Shown here piece after piece: positions 54,007 to 62,867 of a stretch of 64,000 bases of DNA. Positions within the stretch are counted from its first letter, which is position 1. Each line of letters opens with the position of its first letter. The translations under genes and the position numbers were made by a program. This DNA is from Gleimia europaea ACS-120-V-Col10b (GTDB lineage Bacteria; Actinomycetota; Actinomycetes; Actinomycetales; Actinomycetaceae), in NCBI RefSeq assembly GCF_000411155.1, contig NZ_KE150268.1, positions 28,901-92,900 on the forward strand. The letters run 5' to 3'. Below the pieces are notes generated by a model. That model had not been told where the DNA came from. It did no database searches and saw only the letters and a list, made by a program, of their open reading frames with translations.

Positions 54007-54921
54007 ATGGAGTTGCACGAGTCCACGCTCGATGTCCTGGCCGGGTTTGAACGCTACATGGCGCACAGTCGCGGCATGGCAGCCCATTCCGTGCAAGCGT
54101 ATATGAGTGATGTCGAGTCGGCTCTTGGTTTCTGCCTGGGCGCGAGACCTTTTGATCCGGTTGAACTTACGCCGCGAGCGTTTCGCGCGTGGGTTGCCAC
54201 CAAGGTTCGTGAAGGTGGTTCGAGGGCGTCTGTGGCGCGGTATGTGGCAAGTGTTCGCCTGTTTGGGCGGTGGATGAAGCGCGAGGGGGTCGTAGAGGTT
54301 GATCCAACGCTCAAGCTGAGGGCCGCTCGGGTGGATGAGACGCTACCGAAGACTCTCACGGTCGAGCAAGCCAGAACCTTGTTCAACTACTTGCGCCAGC
54401 AAGCAGAGGGCGGCGATCCGTGCGCGATTCGCGACTGGGCGATGGTTGAGGTCATGTATTCGTGCGGTATCCGCGTTGCAGAACTAACGGGTTTGAACCT
54501 GTCTCACTTGAATGCTGCCGAGCGTACCTTGCGAGTTCTAGGCAAGGGCAATAAGGAACGCGTGGTGCCTTACGGTAAGCCAGCTCATGACGCGTTACGC
54601 ATATGGATTGAGACCGGCCGTCCCGCCCTTGTAACTGATAGCGGTGAGCAGGCGTTGTTTTTAGGCGCTCGTGGTGGGCGCGTTAGTCAACGTATTGTCC
54701 GAGGCCGCCTAGAGTCGGCCTGCGCCCGGGCCGGGGTTTCGGTGATTTCTCCGCACGGGTTGCGCCACAGTGCGGCAACTCACATGTTGGAAGGTGGTGC
54801 AGATTTGCGTGCGGTGCAGGATTTGCTGGGGCACTCTTCGTTGCAAACTACGCAGAGGTACACGCATGTGGATGCAAGGCGTCTGAGTGCGATCATGAAT
54901 CAAGCTCATCCTCGGGCGTGA
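54007..54921 (+). CDS. xerC: Tyrosine recombinase XerC
   Basis: 304 residues: N-terminal SAM-like domain (FERYMAHSRGMAAHSVQAY), catalytic domain with Arg in SCGIRVAEL, HGLRHSAATH, LLGHSSLQTTQRYTHVD (Tyr nucleophile). It resolves chromosome dimers at dif with XerD. Chromosomal, adjacent to dprA as in other actinobacteria, so it is not a phage integrase. ATG 54007 has GGGGAGGA. Confidence 0.94.
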   Translation: MELHESTLDVLAGFERYMAHSRGMAAHSVQAYMSDVESALGFCLGARPFDPVELTPRAFRAWVATKVREGGSRASVARYVASVRLFGRWMKREGVVEVDPTLKLRAARVDETLPKTLTVEQARTLFNYLRQQAEGGDPCAIRDWAMVEVMYSCGIRVAELTGLNLSHLNAAERTLRVLGKGNKERVVPYGKPAHDALRIWIETGRPALVTDSGEQALFLGARGGRVSQRIVRGRLESACARAGVSVISPHGLRHSAATHMLEGGADLRAVQDLLGHSSLQTTQRYTHVDARRLSAIMNQAHPRA

Positions 54922-54957
54922 GTTTGCGGCGTCACCCGCCACGAACCGATCGAGTGA

Positions 54958-55521
54958 TCACCCGTCCAGGGGCTTGAGTATGGGCTCGCCCAAAATGAGG
55001 GCAAGCGGATTTAAATACTGGTGTTTGCTAATTTTCGCGCCCCAGTGCAAGCAGTCTGAGTCGTGACCGGCTTCCAGGTGGCCAACCACGTCGCCTGCCC
55101 GCACCACTGCATTGTTCGTGACTGCTGGAGCAACGGGCTCAAACGTGGAGCGCACCCCATTTGCGTGCCTAATCGAAACAACGTTGCGGTTGTAGAACTT
55201 GCCCGCGTACACCACTGTTCCGTCGGCTGGAGCGTGAATCGTGGCTCCTACACCGGGACAGATGTCCACGCCGCGGTGCCCGGATCTCCAGGGGCTTTCC
55301 GGCGGATCAAACAGGCGCCCGATAACCACGGGCGGCGCCACTGGCATTTGCCAAGAGATCACTGCGAAAGGGTCGTAGCCGCTCGTCAATAGGGGAGAAG
55401 GATAGTTACCGGCTTGCTCAAGGGCGTTGTTCACACCAACAAACGTGCCACCTGCATCAAGCATCGCACTGCCTGCCCCAAGGACGGTTAGTAGTGCCGC
55501 GAATCGATGTACTAAGTTCAT
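54958..55521 (-). CDS. M23-type peptidase-like secreted protein
   Basis: 187 residues with an N-terminal hydrophobic signal (FAALLTVLGAGSAM). The LytM fold has GHRGVDICPG (first His/Asp pair), ATIHAPADGTVVYAGK and the region DCLHWGAKIS, where the usual HxH is CLH. The altered HxH makes hydrolase activity doubtful; it may act as an activator or scaffold. Its place between xerC and rpsB is conserved. ATG 55521 was chosen as the signal-peptide start. Confidence 0.8.
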   Translation of the reverse strand: MNLVHRFAALLTVLGAGSAMLDAGGTFVGVNNALEQAGNYPSPLLTSGYDPFAVISWQMPVAPPVVIGRLFDPPESPWRSGHRGVDICPGVGATIHAPADGTVVYAGKFYNRNVVSIRHANGVRSTFEPVAPAVTNNAVVRAGDVVGHLEAGHDSDCLHWGAKISKHQYLNPLALILGEPILKPLDG

Positions 55522-55669
55522 GCGGGTTAGGTTATGAGCATGATTTGCGGGCGGCGCATACGAGGCGCGAGGATTGTGGATACGCCGGCTCTGACCTTCC
55601 TGTGGAAATGCCCGTGTCGACGTGTTGTGTGAGCCGTGAAACATGTGGGAGCAAAAGGAGCTTTCGAAG

Positions 55670-55875
55670 TTCCCAAATGTCCAGCTTTTAGCTAGAATCG
55701 ACGCGGCACCTGCTTGCAGGTGACTATCGCGCGTCCAAATCCGTGTATGCGGCGTGGCCAGCTTCGGTCCCTTCGGGGTGCTGGCTCGTGGGCGCTAGGG
55801 CCTTAGGGCAGTAACTGTAATTTTGAGTGGCTTGGGCCGCTCTTGATTTGGTGCTTTGCACCGAGAGGAAGAGAC
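55670..55875 (+). promoter_or_regulatory. rpsB promoter and structured leader
   Basis: TTCCCA (55670-55675), 17 bases, TAGAAT (55693-55698). The leader of about 170 bases before rpsB holds a cacctg-cttg-caggtg hairpin and a larger gccagc...gctggc stem near 55758-55787. Long folded leaders before rpsB are known regulation sites for S2; that role is inferred here. Confidence 0.55.
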
Positions 55876-56721
55876 ATGGCTGTTGTAACCATGCGTCAGC
55901 TTCTGGAAAGTGGTGTCCACTTTGGTCACCAGACCCGTCGCTGGAATCCGAAGATGAAGCGCTTCATCCTAACTGAGCGTAACGGCATCTACATCATTGA
56001 CCTGCAAAAGAGCGTCGAGGATATCGACAAGGCTTACGAGTTCGTGAAAGAAATGGTTGCTCACGGTGGCAACATTTTGTTTGTTGGCACGAAGAAGCAG
56101 GCTCAGGAAGCTATTGAAGAGCAGGCCGAGCGCGTCGGCATGCCTTACGTGAACCACCGTTGGCTTGGCGGGATGCTCACGAACTTCTCCACGGTTTCTA
56201 AGCGTTTGCAGCGCATGAAGGAGCTTGAGGAGATCGATTTCGCGGATGTTGCCGGTTCGGGTCACACCAAGAAGGAACTTCTCATGATGGAACGTGAGAA
56301 GAACAAGCTCCAGCGTTCGCTGGGCGGTATTCGTGACATGGCTAAGCTTCCTTCGGCGATTTGGGTTGTTGATACCAACAAGGAACATCTCGCGATCGCT
56401 GAGGCTCGCAAGCTGAACATCCCGGTTGTGGCTGTGCTTGATACGAACTGTGATCCGGATGAGGTCGATTACGGCATTCCGGGTAACGATGACGCTATCC
56501 GCGCTGTTGCGCTTTTGACCCGCGTGGTTGCCGATGCTTGTGCGGCGGGCCTTATGGCTCGTTCGGAGCGTCGCCAGAAGTCGGGCGTGGAGGATGCCAG
56601 TGCGGAGCCGATGGCTGAGTGGGAGCGCGAGCTTCTTGAGAGCGCCGAAGGCGAGCAGAAGGCTGAAGAGGTCGATAAGGCTGAGGTGACTGCTGAAGAG
56701 CAGGCGCCGGAGGCTGAGTAA
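55876..56721 (+). CDS. rpsB: 30S ribosomal protein S2
   Basis: 281 residues from ATG 55876 (GAGAGGAAGAG upstream; the frame opens 11 codons earlier). S2 signatures: [20 protein letters not shown] and [24 protein letters not shown]. Acidic C-terminal tail. tsf follows 50 bases later. Confidence 0.97.
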   Translation: MAVVTMRQLLESGVHFGHQTRRWNPKMKRFILTERNGIYIIDLQKSVEDIDKAYEFVKEMVAHGGNILFVGTKKQAQEAIEEQAERVGMPYVNHRWLGGMLTNFSTVSKRLQRMKELEEIDFADVAGSGHTKKELLMMEREKNKLQRSLGGIRDMAKLPSAIWVVDTNKEHLAIAEARKLNIPVVAVLDTNCDPDEVDYGIPGNDDAIRAVALLTRVVADACAAGLMARSERRQKSGVEDASAEPMAEWERELLESAEGEQKAEEVDKAEVTAEEQAPEAE

Positions 56722-56771
56722 TCTAAGGCTGAGTAAGCCTTTCCACTAATACTTGAAGAGGAAAGATTTTC

Positions 56772-57602
56772 ATGGCGAACTACACTGCTGCCGATGTTAA
56801 GGCTCTGCGCGAGCAGACCGGCGCGGGCATGATGGATGTTAAGAAGGCGCTTGACGAGGCCAACGGCGACAAAGAAAAGGCGATGGAGATCATTCGTCTC
56901 GCTGGTCTGAAGTCGCTGTCGAAGCGCGAAGATCGGACGGCCGCTGCTGGCCTTATCGCTGGCGAGGTTGTGGACGGCAAGGTCGGTGTTATGGTCGAGG
57001 CGAATGCTGAGACTGATTTCGTGGTGAAGAATGAGAAGTTCATTGACTTTGCTGCGAAGGTTCTGGATGCAGCCGTGAAGAGTGGCGCAACTTCCACCGA
57101 GGCTCTGCTTGAGCAGTCTGCGGAGGATGGCACGGTCAAGGATCTGGTTGATGGCCTGGGTGCTGTTATTGGCGAGAAGATTGAGATCGGCAAGGTTGCC
57201 CGCATGGAGGGCGAGAACGTTGAGCTGTACCTCCACCACTCGTCGGCTGACCTGCCGGCGCAGGTTGGTGTGCTTGTAGCAACGGATGCGGCTGGCGCTG
57301 CGGTTGCTCGCGACATTGCGATGCACATTGCTGCGTTCTCTCCGCTTTACCTGGATCGCACCACGGTTCCGGCTGACGTTCTGGAGAAGGAGAAGGAAAC
57401 CCTTACGAAGTTGACGCTTCAGGAGGGTAAGCCTGAGCACATTGTTCCGAAGATCGTTGAGGGTCGTTTGAACGCGTTCTACGCGGAAAATTGCCTGGTT
57501 GATCAGGATTACGCTCGCGATCCTTCGAAGAAGGTTGGCGACGTTCTGAAGGAGCACGGCGCTAAGGTCACGGACTTCGTTCGTTTCCACGTGGGCGCCT
57601 AG
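56772..57602 (+). CDS. tsf: Elongation factor Ts
   Basis: 276 residues, GAGMMDVKKALDEANGD and VEANAETDFV are the EF-Ts signatures. Catalyses GDP release from EF-Tu. Cotranscribed with rpsB. Confidence 0.97.
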   Translation: MANYTAADVKALREQTGAGMMDVKKALDEANGDKEKAMEIIRLAGLKSLSKREDRTAAAGLIAGEVVDGKVGVMVEANAETDFVVKNEKFIDFAAKVLDAAVKSGATSTEALLEQSAEDGTVKDLVDGLGAVIGEKIEIGKVARMEGENVELYLHHSSADLPAQVGVLVATDAAGAAVARDIAMHIAAFSPLYLDRTTVPADVLEKEKETLTKLTLQEGKPEHIVPKIVEGRLNAFYAENCLVDQDYARDPSKKVGDVLKEHGAKVTDFVRFHVGA

Positions 57603-57615
57603 TAAGTTCCCGATT

Positions 57616-57650
57616 GTAGCCCCGACCCTTGTTTGCAAGGGCGGGGCTAC
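57616..57650 (+). terminator. Hairpin after tsf
   Basis: gtagccccg + cccttg pairs with caaggg + cggggctac (57616-57650), one bulged A, loop TTT. There is no following T-run. Confidence 0.7.
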
Positions 57651-57718
57651 GGTCATATATCCGTTAAACTATGTGTTGAGTTAGTGCACCGCTTTTATTT
57701 GTGGAGGGTTTGCAGCTG

Positions 57719-58462
57719 ATGGCTGAGCAGTCTGGCGCCGGGCGGCGCGTTTTATTGAAGTTGTCTGGCGAGGTTTTCGGCGGCGGCAGTATTGGTCTTG
57801 ATCCGTCCGTGGTGAACATGATTGCGGCGCAGATCGCGCAGGCGGTTCGCGACGGCGTCCAGGTTGCTGTGGTTGTTGGCGGTGGTAATTTCTTCCGCGG
57901 TGCAGAGCTGTCGCGCCACGGTTTGGATCGGGCGCGAGCTGACTACATGGGTATGCTCGGCACGGTGATGAATGCGCTTGCTCTCCAGGATTTCTTGGAG
58001 CAACAGGGCGTGTCTACGCGCGTGCAGTCCGCGATTTCGATGAGGCAGGTTGCCGAGCCTTATATTCCGCTGCGTGCGATCCGTCATTTGGAAAAGGGAC
58101 GCGTCGTCGTGTTTGGTGCGGGCGCGGGCTTGCCGTATTTCTCGACGGACACGGTGTCGGCGCAGAGGGCGCTAGAGACCCGCTGTTCGGAGCTACTGGT
58201 GGCAAAGAACGGGGTGGACGGCATTTACACCGCTGATCCGCGGGTGGAGCCAAATGCGAAGCGTCTTGATCACGTGACGTATTCGGATGCGCTTGCGCGC
58301 GGGTTGAAGGTGGTTGATGCGGCGGCGTTCTCGCTGTGTCAGGAAAACAGCCTTAACATGCGTGTGTTTGGCATGAATGAGCCGGGCAATGTTACCGACG
58401 CTCTGCTTGGGAAGAAGATCGGTACGTTGGTAACTAATGACAATTCCGAGAAGGAGAACTAA
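57719..58462 (+). CDS. pyrH: Uridylate kinase
   Basis: 247 residues, amino-acid-kinase fold: [23 protein letters not shown] and [11 protein letters not shown], with [12 protein letters not shown]. Phosphorylates UMP. ATG 57719 follows GGAGGG by ten bases; GTG 57701 would add six residues. frr starts three bases after the stop. Confidence 0.96.
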   Translation: MAEQSGAGRRVLLKLSGEVFGGGSIGLDPSVVNMIAAQIAQAVRDGVQVAVVVGGGNFFRGAELSRHGLDRARADYMGMLGTVMNALALQDFLEQQGVSTRVQSAISMRQVAEPYIPLRAIRHLEKGRVVVFGAGAGLPYFSTDTVSAQRALETRCSELLVAKNGVDGIYTADPRVEPNAKRLDHVTYSDALARGLKVVDAAAFSLCQENSLNMRVFGMNEPGNVTDALLGKKIGTLVTNDNSEKEN

Positions 58463-58465
58463 GAA

Positions 58466-59023
58466 ATGATCGAAGATGCTCTACTTGAGGCCGAAGATGG
58501 CATGGAGCGTGCTATCTCAGCTACGAAGAAGGATTTCGGCAACATTCGTACGGGCCGCGCTAATCCGGAAATGTTTAACTCCATTCTCGTGGAGTACTAC
58601 GGGGCGATGACCCCGTTGCAGCAGCTCGCTTCGGTGCAGATTCCGGAGGCTCGTATGGTGCTGGTAAGCCCATATGATCGTGGTTCAGTACAGGCCATTA
58701 TTCAAGCGATTCGCGATGCAGATCTGGGTATTAACCCAACGGATGACGGCAACCTGATTCGTTGCACGTTGCCGGCGCTCACTGAGGAGCGTCGCCGCGA
58801 TTATGTGAAGCAGGCCCGTACCCGCGCGGAGGAGGGTCGCATTTCGATCCGTAACGAGCGTCGTCGCGCTAAGGAAGAGCTTGAGCGGATTAAGAAGGAC
58901 GGCGAGGCCGGCGAGGACGAGGTAGAGCGCGGTGAAAAGCAGCTTGAGGATCTGACGAAGAAGTTTGTGGCTCTTGTTGACGCCGAGTTGGAAGCCAAGG
59001 AAAAGGATCTGATGACCGTTTAA
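58466..59023 (+). CDS. frr: Ribosome recycling factor
   Basis: 185 residues; the KKDFGNIRTGRANPEMF, QASVQIPEARMVLVSPYD-like core and LTEERRRDYVKQARTRAEEGRISIRNERR helix are standard RRF. Splits post-termination ribosomes with EF-G. GAGAAGGAG precedes the ATG. Confidence 0.97.
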   Translation: MIEDALLEAEDGMERAISATKKDFGNIRTGRANPEMFNSILVEYYGAMTPLQQLASVQIPEARMVLVSPYDRGSVQAIIQAIRDADLGINPTDDGNLIRCTLPALTEERRRDYVKQARTRAEEGRISIRNERRRAKEELERIKKDGEAGEDEVERGEKQLEDLTKKFVALVDAELEAKEKDLMTV

Positions 59024-59036
59024 TGCGGTAAGTAGG

Positions 59037-59912
59037 ATGTCTGTGGATTTTAGACGTATTACCCATCCGGGGCCCACCAAAAACTATGAACCGCTACCAT
59101 CATCGGGGCGGGCGGGGCGTAATCTTCCTGCTGCGGTCGGTGTGGGGGTTGGTTTAGCGGCGCTGTTCCTTGCGGTCCTGTTCATTTCGAACGAGGCTTT
59201 TGTGGTGCTGGTATCCGTTGCAGTGGTGCTGGCTTTGTGGGAACTGGCGGGAGCTTTCGCCCGAAAGAATCGCGAGATTGTGCTTCCGCTAGCCTGGGTT
59301 GGCGGCGTTGGCATGGTTGTGTGCGCCCATTTTTTGGGTTTGGAGGCCGTGCTGGGGGCACTGACGGTGACGGTGTTCGCCGTGGCGGTGTGGAAGCTGT
59401 TGGATGGGCGTAGTCCGCAGGCGATGCTAGACATCATGGTGACGACGTTTGCGCTGATTTATGTGGCGTTGCTGGCGTCGTTTGTGGTGTTGATTTTAGA
59501 TTCTCCGGGCGCGCAGGCGGCTGTGATCACTTGGGTTTTGCTAAGTGTTGCTAACGATACGGGCGGCTGGGCGTTTGGAATTATGTGGGGTAAGCACCCG
59601 ATGGCTCCAAAGATTTCCCCAAAGAAGTCGTGGGAGGGTTTTGCTGGGTCGCTGGTGTTCTCGGTTGCGGCTGGGATTGGCGGCATGGTTTGGCTTGGTG
59701 GCGCCTGGTGGCTTGGCATCCCGCTGGCATTGCTCACCACGGTTGCAGGAACTTTCGGTGACCTGATCGAGTCGTTGATCAAACGCGATGTTGGTTTGAA
59801 GGACATGTCAAACATGTTGCCGGGCCACGGTGGTTTGATGGATCGGCTCGATTCGCTGTTGATGACGGCTCCGGTGGTTTATTTCTTCTTGAAGGTGGCT
59901 ATGCAATGGTAG
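59037..59912 (+). CDS. cdsA: Phosphatidate cytidylyltransferase
   Basis: 291 residues, about seven membrane helices. The CDP-diglyceride signature is complete: [14 protein letters not shown] and [18 protein letters not shown], then [13 protein letters not shown]. Makes CDP-diacylglycerol for phospholipids. rlmN overlaps the stop. Confidence 0.95.
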   Translation: MSVDFRRITHPGPTKNYEPLPSSGRAGRNLPAAVGVGVGLAALFLAVLFISNEAFVVLVSVAVVLALWELAGAFARKNREIVLPLAWVGGVGMVVCAHFLGLEAVLGALTVTVFAVAVWKLLDGRSPQAMLDIMVTTFALIYVALLASFVVLILDSPGAQAAVITWVLLSVANDTGGWAFGIMWGKHPMAPKISPKKSWEGFAGSLVFSVAAGIGGMVWLGGAWWLGIPLALLTTVAGTFGDLIESLIKRDVGLKDMSNMLPGHGGLMDRLDSLLMTAPVVYFFLKVAMQW

Positions 59913-61108
59913 ATGCAGGCAAACGCGCCGGCCGCCAGGTAATGCCAACGGATCAGGCGCCAGAGGGGGCGAAGACACCGGATGCGAAACCGATTTTATC
60001 GTTCGCTCCGCGACGGCGAGGAAAGCCGCCAGCGCATTTGGCGGATATAGATTTCGAGGAGCGCGGTAGCGTCCTCGTGGAACAGGGGTTGCCTAAGTTT
60101 CGGGCAGATCAGTTGTCGCGGCATTACTTCCAGCGTCACATCGCGGATCCCGCGCAGATGAGTGACCTGCCAAAGAACATGGTGGAGAGGGTCGAGAAGT
60201 CGCTAATGCCGGGGTTGATCAAGAAAGTTCACACCTTGGCAACGGATGACGGGAAGACGCTGAAGCACCTGTGGGAGCTTTACGATGGGGCGCGAGTGGA
60301 GTCGGTGCTCATGCGTTACCCGGGACGCACCACGCTGTGCATATCCAGTCAGGCTGGTTGCGGCATGGCGTGCCCATTTTGTGCAACGGGCCAGATGGGG
60401 CTGACGCGTAACCTGTCTACTGCGGAGATCATCGAGCAGGTGCGCATGGCGCACGTGGCGTGCGAGAACGGTGAGCTTGCGGGTGGTCCAACCCACCTTT
60501 CGAACGTGGTGTTCATGGGGATGGGCGAGCCGCTGGCGAACTATCGCTGCATTGTACAGGCGCTTAAGCGCATGACGGATGAGCCGCCGCGTGGCTTCGG
60601 TATGTCAGCGCGAGGAATAACCGTGTCCACGGTCGGCCTCGTGCCAGGAATTGATAAGCTTGCGCAGCTGGGACTTCCCGTTACTTTGGCGGTTTCGCTG
60701 CATGCGCCTGACGATGAGCTACGCGATGAGCTCATTCCAATCAACTCGCGTTGGAAGGTTGGAGAACTACTAGATGCGGCGCGGCGCTACTTTGTAAGGA
60801 CAGGCCGGCGCGTGTCGATCGAGTACGCGCTTATTAAAGATATGAACGATCACGCGTGGCGGGCGCAGCTTCTAGCTGACGAGCTGAATAAGCGCGGGCA
60901 CGGCTGGGTACACGTGAATCCGATTCCGCTGAATCCAACTCCGGATTCGATTTGGACTGCATCATCGCCGCGCGTAATGAAAGAATTCGTTGAAACACTG
61001 CGTGAAAACGGGATTACAACAACCATTCGTGATACACGTGGATCAGATATTGACGGGGCATGTGGCCAGTTGGCTACCTCGGTAAAGAATCAAGAGGAGC
61101 GTCAGTAA
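59906..61108 (+). CDS. rlmN: 23S rRNA/tRNA adenine C2-methyltransferase RlmN
   Basis: 400 residues. Radical-SAM CxxxCxxC in [26 protein letters not shown], and the methyl-carrying Cys near the end in IDGACGQLA. The first 40 residues are an extra basic/Pro-rich segment. Methylates A2503 of 23S rRNA and A37 of some tRNAs. ATG 59906 overlaps the cdsA stop. Confidence 0.96.
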   Translation: MVDAGKRAGRQVMPTDQAPEGAKTPDAKPILSFAPRRRGKPPAHLADIDFEERGSVLVEQGLPKFRADQLSRHYFQRHIADPAQMSDLPKNMVERVEKSLMPGLIKKVHTLATDDGKTLKHLWELYDGARVESVLMRYPGRTTLCISSQAGCGMACPFCATGQMGLTRNLSTAEIIEQVRMAHVACENGELAGGPTHLSNVVFMGMGEPLANYRCIVQALKRMTDEPPRGFGMSARGITVSTVGLVPGIDKLAQLGLPVTLAVSLHAPDDELRDELIPINSRWKVGELLDAARRYFVRTGRRVSIEYALIKDMNDHAWRAQLLADELNKRGHGWVHVNPIPLNPTPDSIWTASSPRVMKEFVETLRENGITTTIRDTRGSDIDGACGQLATSVKNQEERQ

Positions 61109-61662
61109 TGAGTAACTTTTTCCCAACAGTGGGTTTTTTCCGCAAGGGCTATAACAAGGAAGAAGTCGATGCGTTCTTTCAGCAGGCGCGTGCCGCGTAT
61201 GAAGGCGACCGACCGAGCGGGGGAATCACTTCTGAGCAGGTTCGGCGCACGGTTTTCACGCTAAAGCGACGCGGCTATAACCCGGCTGTGGTGGATGCGG
61301 CACTGGATCGTTTGGAGTCGGCTTTCATCTCAAGTGAGCGCGCGAATCACGTGGCGGTTAATGGCGAGGACGTGTGGTTGGATCACGTGGCTGACCGTGC
61401 AACTACGCTGTATCCGCGCTTGGTTCGCCCCGTTGGTAGCCGTTTTGCACATCCGGAGGCAAAAGAGCGCGGCTACCGGGTTGAGGAGGTGGACGCGTTT
61501 TTGGATCGGATCGCAAGTTTCTTTGATAACGAAGAGAAGCTCACGGCTGATGAGATTCGCCAGGTGACGTTCCCGGCCGCGAAGGGCGACGACGCTTACC
61601 TCGAGGGCCCTGTGGATGCGTATTTGTCGCGCGCAATCGATATTCTCTTGTCGATCGAGTAG
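61108..61662 (+). CDS. DivIVA-domain-like protein
   Basis: 184 residues, starting by overlap with the rlmN stop (TAATG). The short DivIVA-type motif F-x-GY-x3-VDAF/D recurs: FFRKGYNKEEVDAFFQQA (N-terminus), RRGYNPAVVDAALDRLE, ERGYRVEEVDAFLDRIA and a weaker VDAYLSRAID at the end. Proteins of this group link to polar growth and the divisome in actinobacteria. No long coiled-coil tail, so it is not a full Wag31. It lies between rlmN and dxr, as in relatives. Confidence 0.8.
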   Translation: MSNFFPTVGFFRKGYNKEEVDAFFQQARAAYEGDRPSGGITSEQVRRTVFTLKRRGYNPAVVDAALDRLESAFISSERANHVAVNGEDVWLDHVADRATTLYPRLVRPVGSRFAHPEAKERGYRVEEVDAFLDRIASFFDNEEKLTADEIRQVTFPAAKGDDAYLEGPVDAYLSRAIDILLSIE

Positions 61663-61664
61663 TC

Positions 61665-62867
61665 ATGTCTTGCCGTCTTTCTCTTCTTGGTTCTACGGGT
61701 TCTATTGGAACGCAGGCGCTGGACGTGGTGCGCGCGAATCCCACGATTGTCCGGGTCGAGGCTCTGGCGGCGGGCGGGTCTAATGTTGACCTGTTGCTCG
61801 AGCAGGCGCAGGAGTTCCAGCCTCGTGTAATCGCTGTGGCTTCTGGCAATGAGGCCGCTATTGCTAGCGAAATGCGTGAGCGCGGCATTGAGGCTGAACT
61901 TTGGGTGGGTGCGGACGCGATTGTGAGCGCCGCAGGCATGCTGGATGATGACGGCATTGTGCTGAACGGCGTGACGGGCGGCGTGGGCTTGCAACCCACG
62001 TTGGCGGCGCTACGATCGGGCGCCCGTTTGGCGTTGGCGAACAAAGAGTCGCTGGTCGTGGGCGCCCCACTAGTCCGGGCGGCGATGCGTCGGCCAGGCC
62101 AGATCCTGCCGGTCGATTCGGAGCATTCTGCGATTTTCCAGTGTTTGGTTCCAGGCCGCCACGAGAAGGGCCTTACCTCTCCGGTTGTAACGGGTAGGTC
62201 AGAGGTAGGCCACCTGGTTCTCACGGCTTCGGGAGGTCCGTTCCGCGGTAAGAAGCGCGCTGATTTACGCCATGTTAGCGCCGCGCAGGCGCTTAATCAC
62301 CCCACTTGGGATATGGGTCCGGTGGTCACGATCAATTCGTCGACGCTGATGAATAAGGGGTTGGAACTGATTGAGGCGCACGTTCTGTTTGATATCGATC
62401 CGAGCGATATTAAGGCCGTGGTTCACCCGCAGTCGATTGTGCATTCGATGGTGACATTTAAGGATGGAGCCACGATTGCACAGGCGTCGCCGCCCGATAT
62501 GCGCTTGCCTATCGCGCTGTCCCTGTCGTGGCCGCAACGTTTGGAACACGTGCAGCAGTCGGTGAAGTGGGATGAAGGCGCGAGCTGGACGTTTGAACCC
62601 GTGGATAACGAAACATTCCCGGCACTGAACTTGGCTCGGGCCGCAGTTAGTGCCTCGCCCACACATCCGAGCGTCATGAACGCTTCCAACGAGGTGTGTG
62701 TGGACGCCTTCATTCATGGGGATCTGCCGTATCTAGACATCGTGGATACGGTTGCGAAGGTAACTGAGGCGCACGAGGGTGTTGCTGAGCCTGATCTTGA
62801 TGACATTTTAAACGCCGAGGCGTGGGCACGCGCAAAGACGAAGGAACTTATTGGAGGCCGCGTTTGA
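61665..62867 (+). CDS. dxr: 1-deoxy-D-xylulose 5-phosphate reductoisomerase
   Basis: 400 residues. NADPH-binding LLGSTGSIGTQALDVV, the metal/substrate motif LPVDSEHSAIFQCL, SGGPFRG and NSSTLMNKGLELIEA. Second step of the non-mevalonate isoprenoid pathway. Followed at once by the site-2 protease, a standard actinobacterial pair. Confidence 0.97.
   Translation: MSCRLSLLGSTGSIGTQALDVVRANPTIVRVEALAAGGSNVDLLLEQAQEFQPRVIAVASGNEAAIASEMRERGIEAELWVGADAIVSAAGMLDDDGIVLNGVTGGVGLQPTLAALRSGARLALANKESLVVGAPLVRAAMRRPGQILPVDSEHSAIFQCLVPGRHEKGLTSPVVTGRSEVGHLVLTASGGPFRGKKRADLRHVSAAQALNHPTWDMGPVVTINSSTLMNKGLELIEAHVLFDIDPSDIKAVVHPQSIVHSMVTFKDGATIAQASPPDMRLPIALSLSWPQRLEHVQQSVKWDEGASWTFEPVDNETFPALNLARAAVSASPTHPSVMNASNEVCVDAFIHGDLPYLDIVDTVAKVTEAHEGVAEPDLDDILNAEAWARAKTKELIGGRV

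Noticed and set aside
53385..54026. 213-codon minus-strand frame over dprA
   Set aside because: Ser/Arg-rich shadow; dprA motifs on the plus strand are complete.
54007..54921. Phage or island integrase
   Set aside because: Conserved XerC position beside dprA, with no attachment-site repeat or phage genes.
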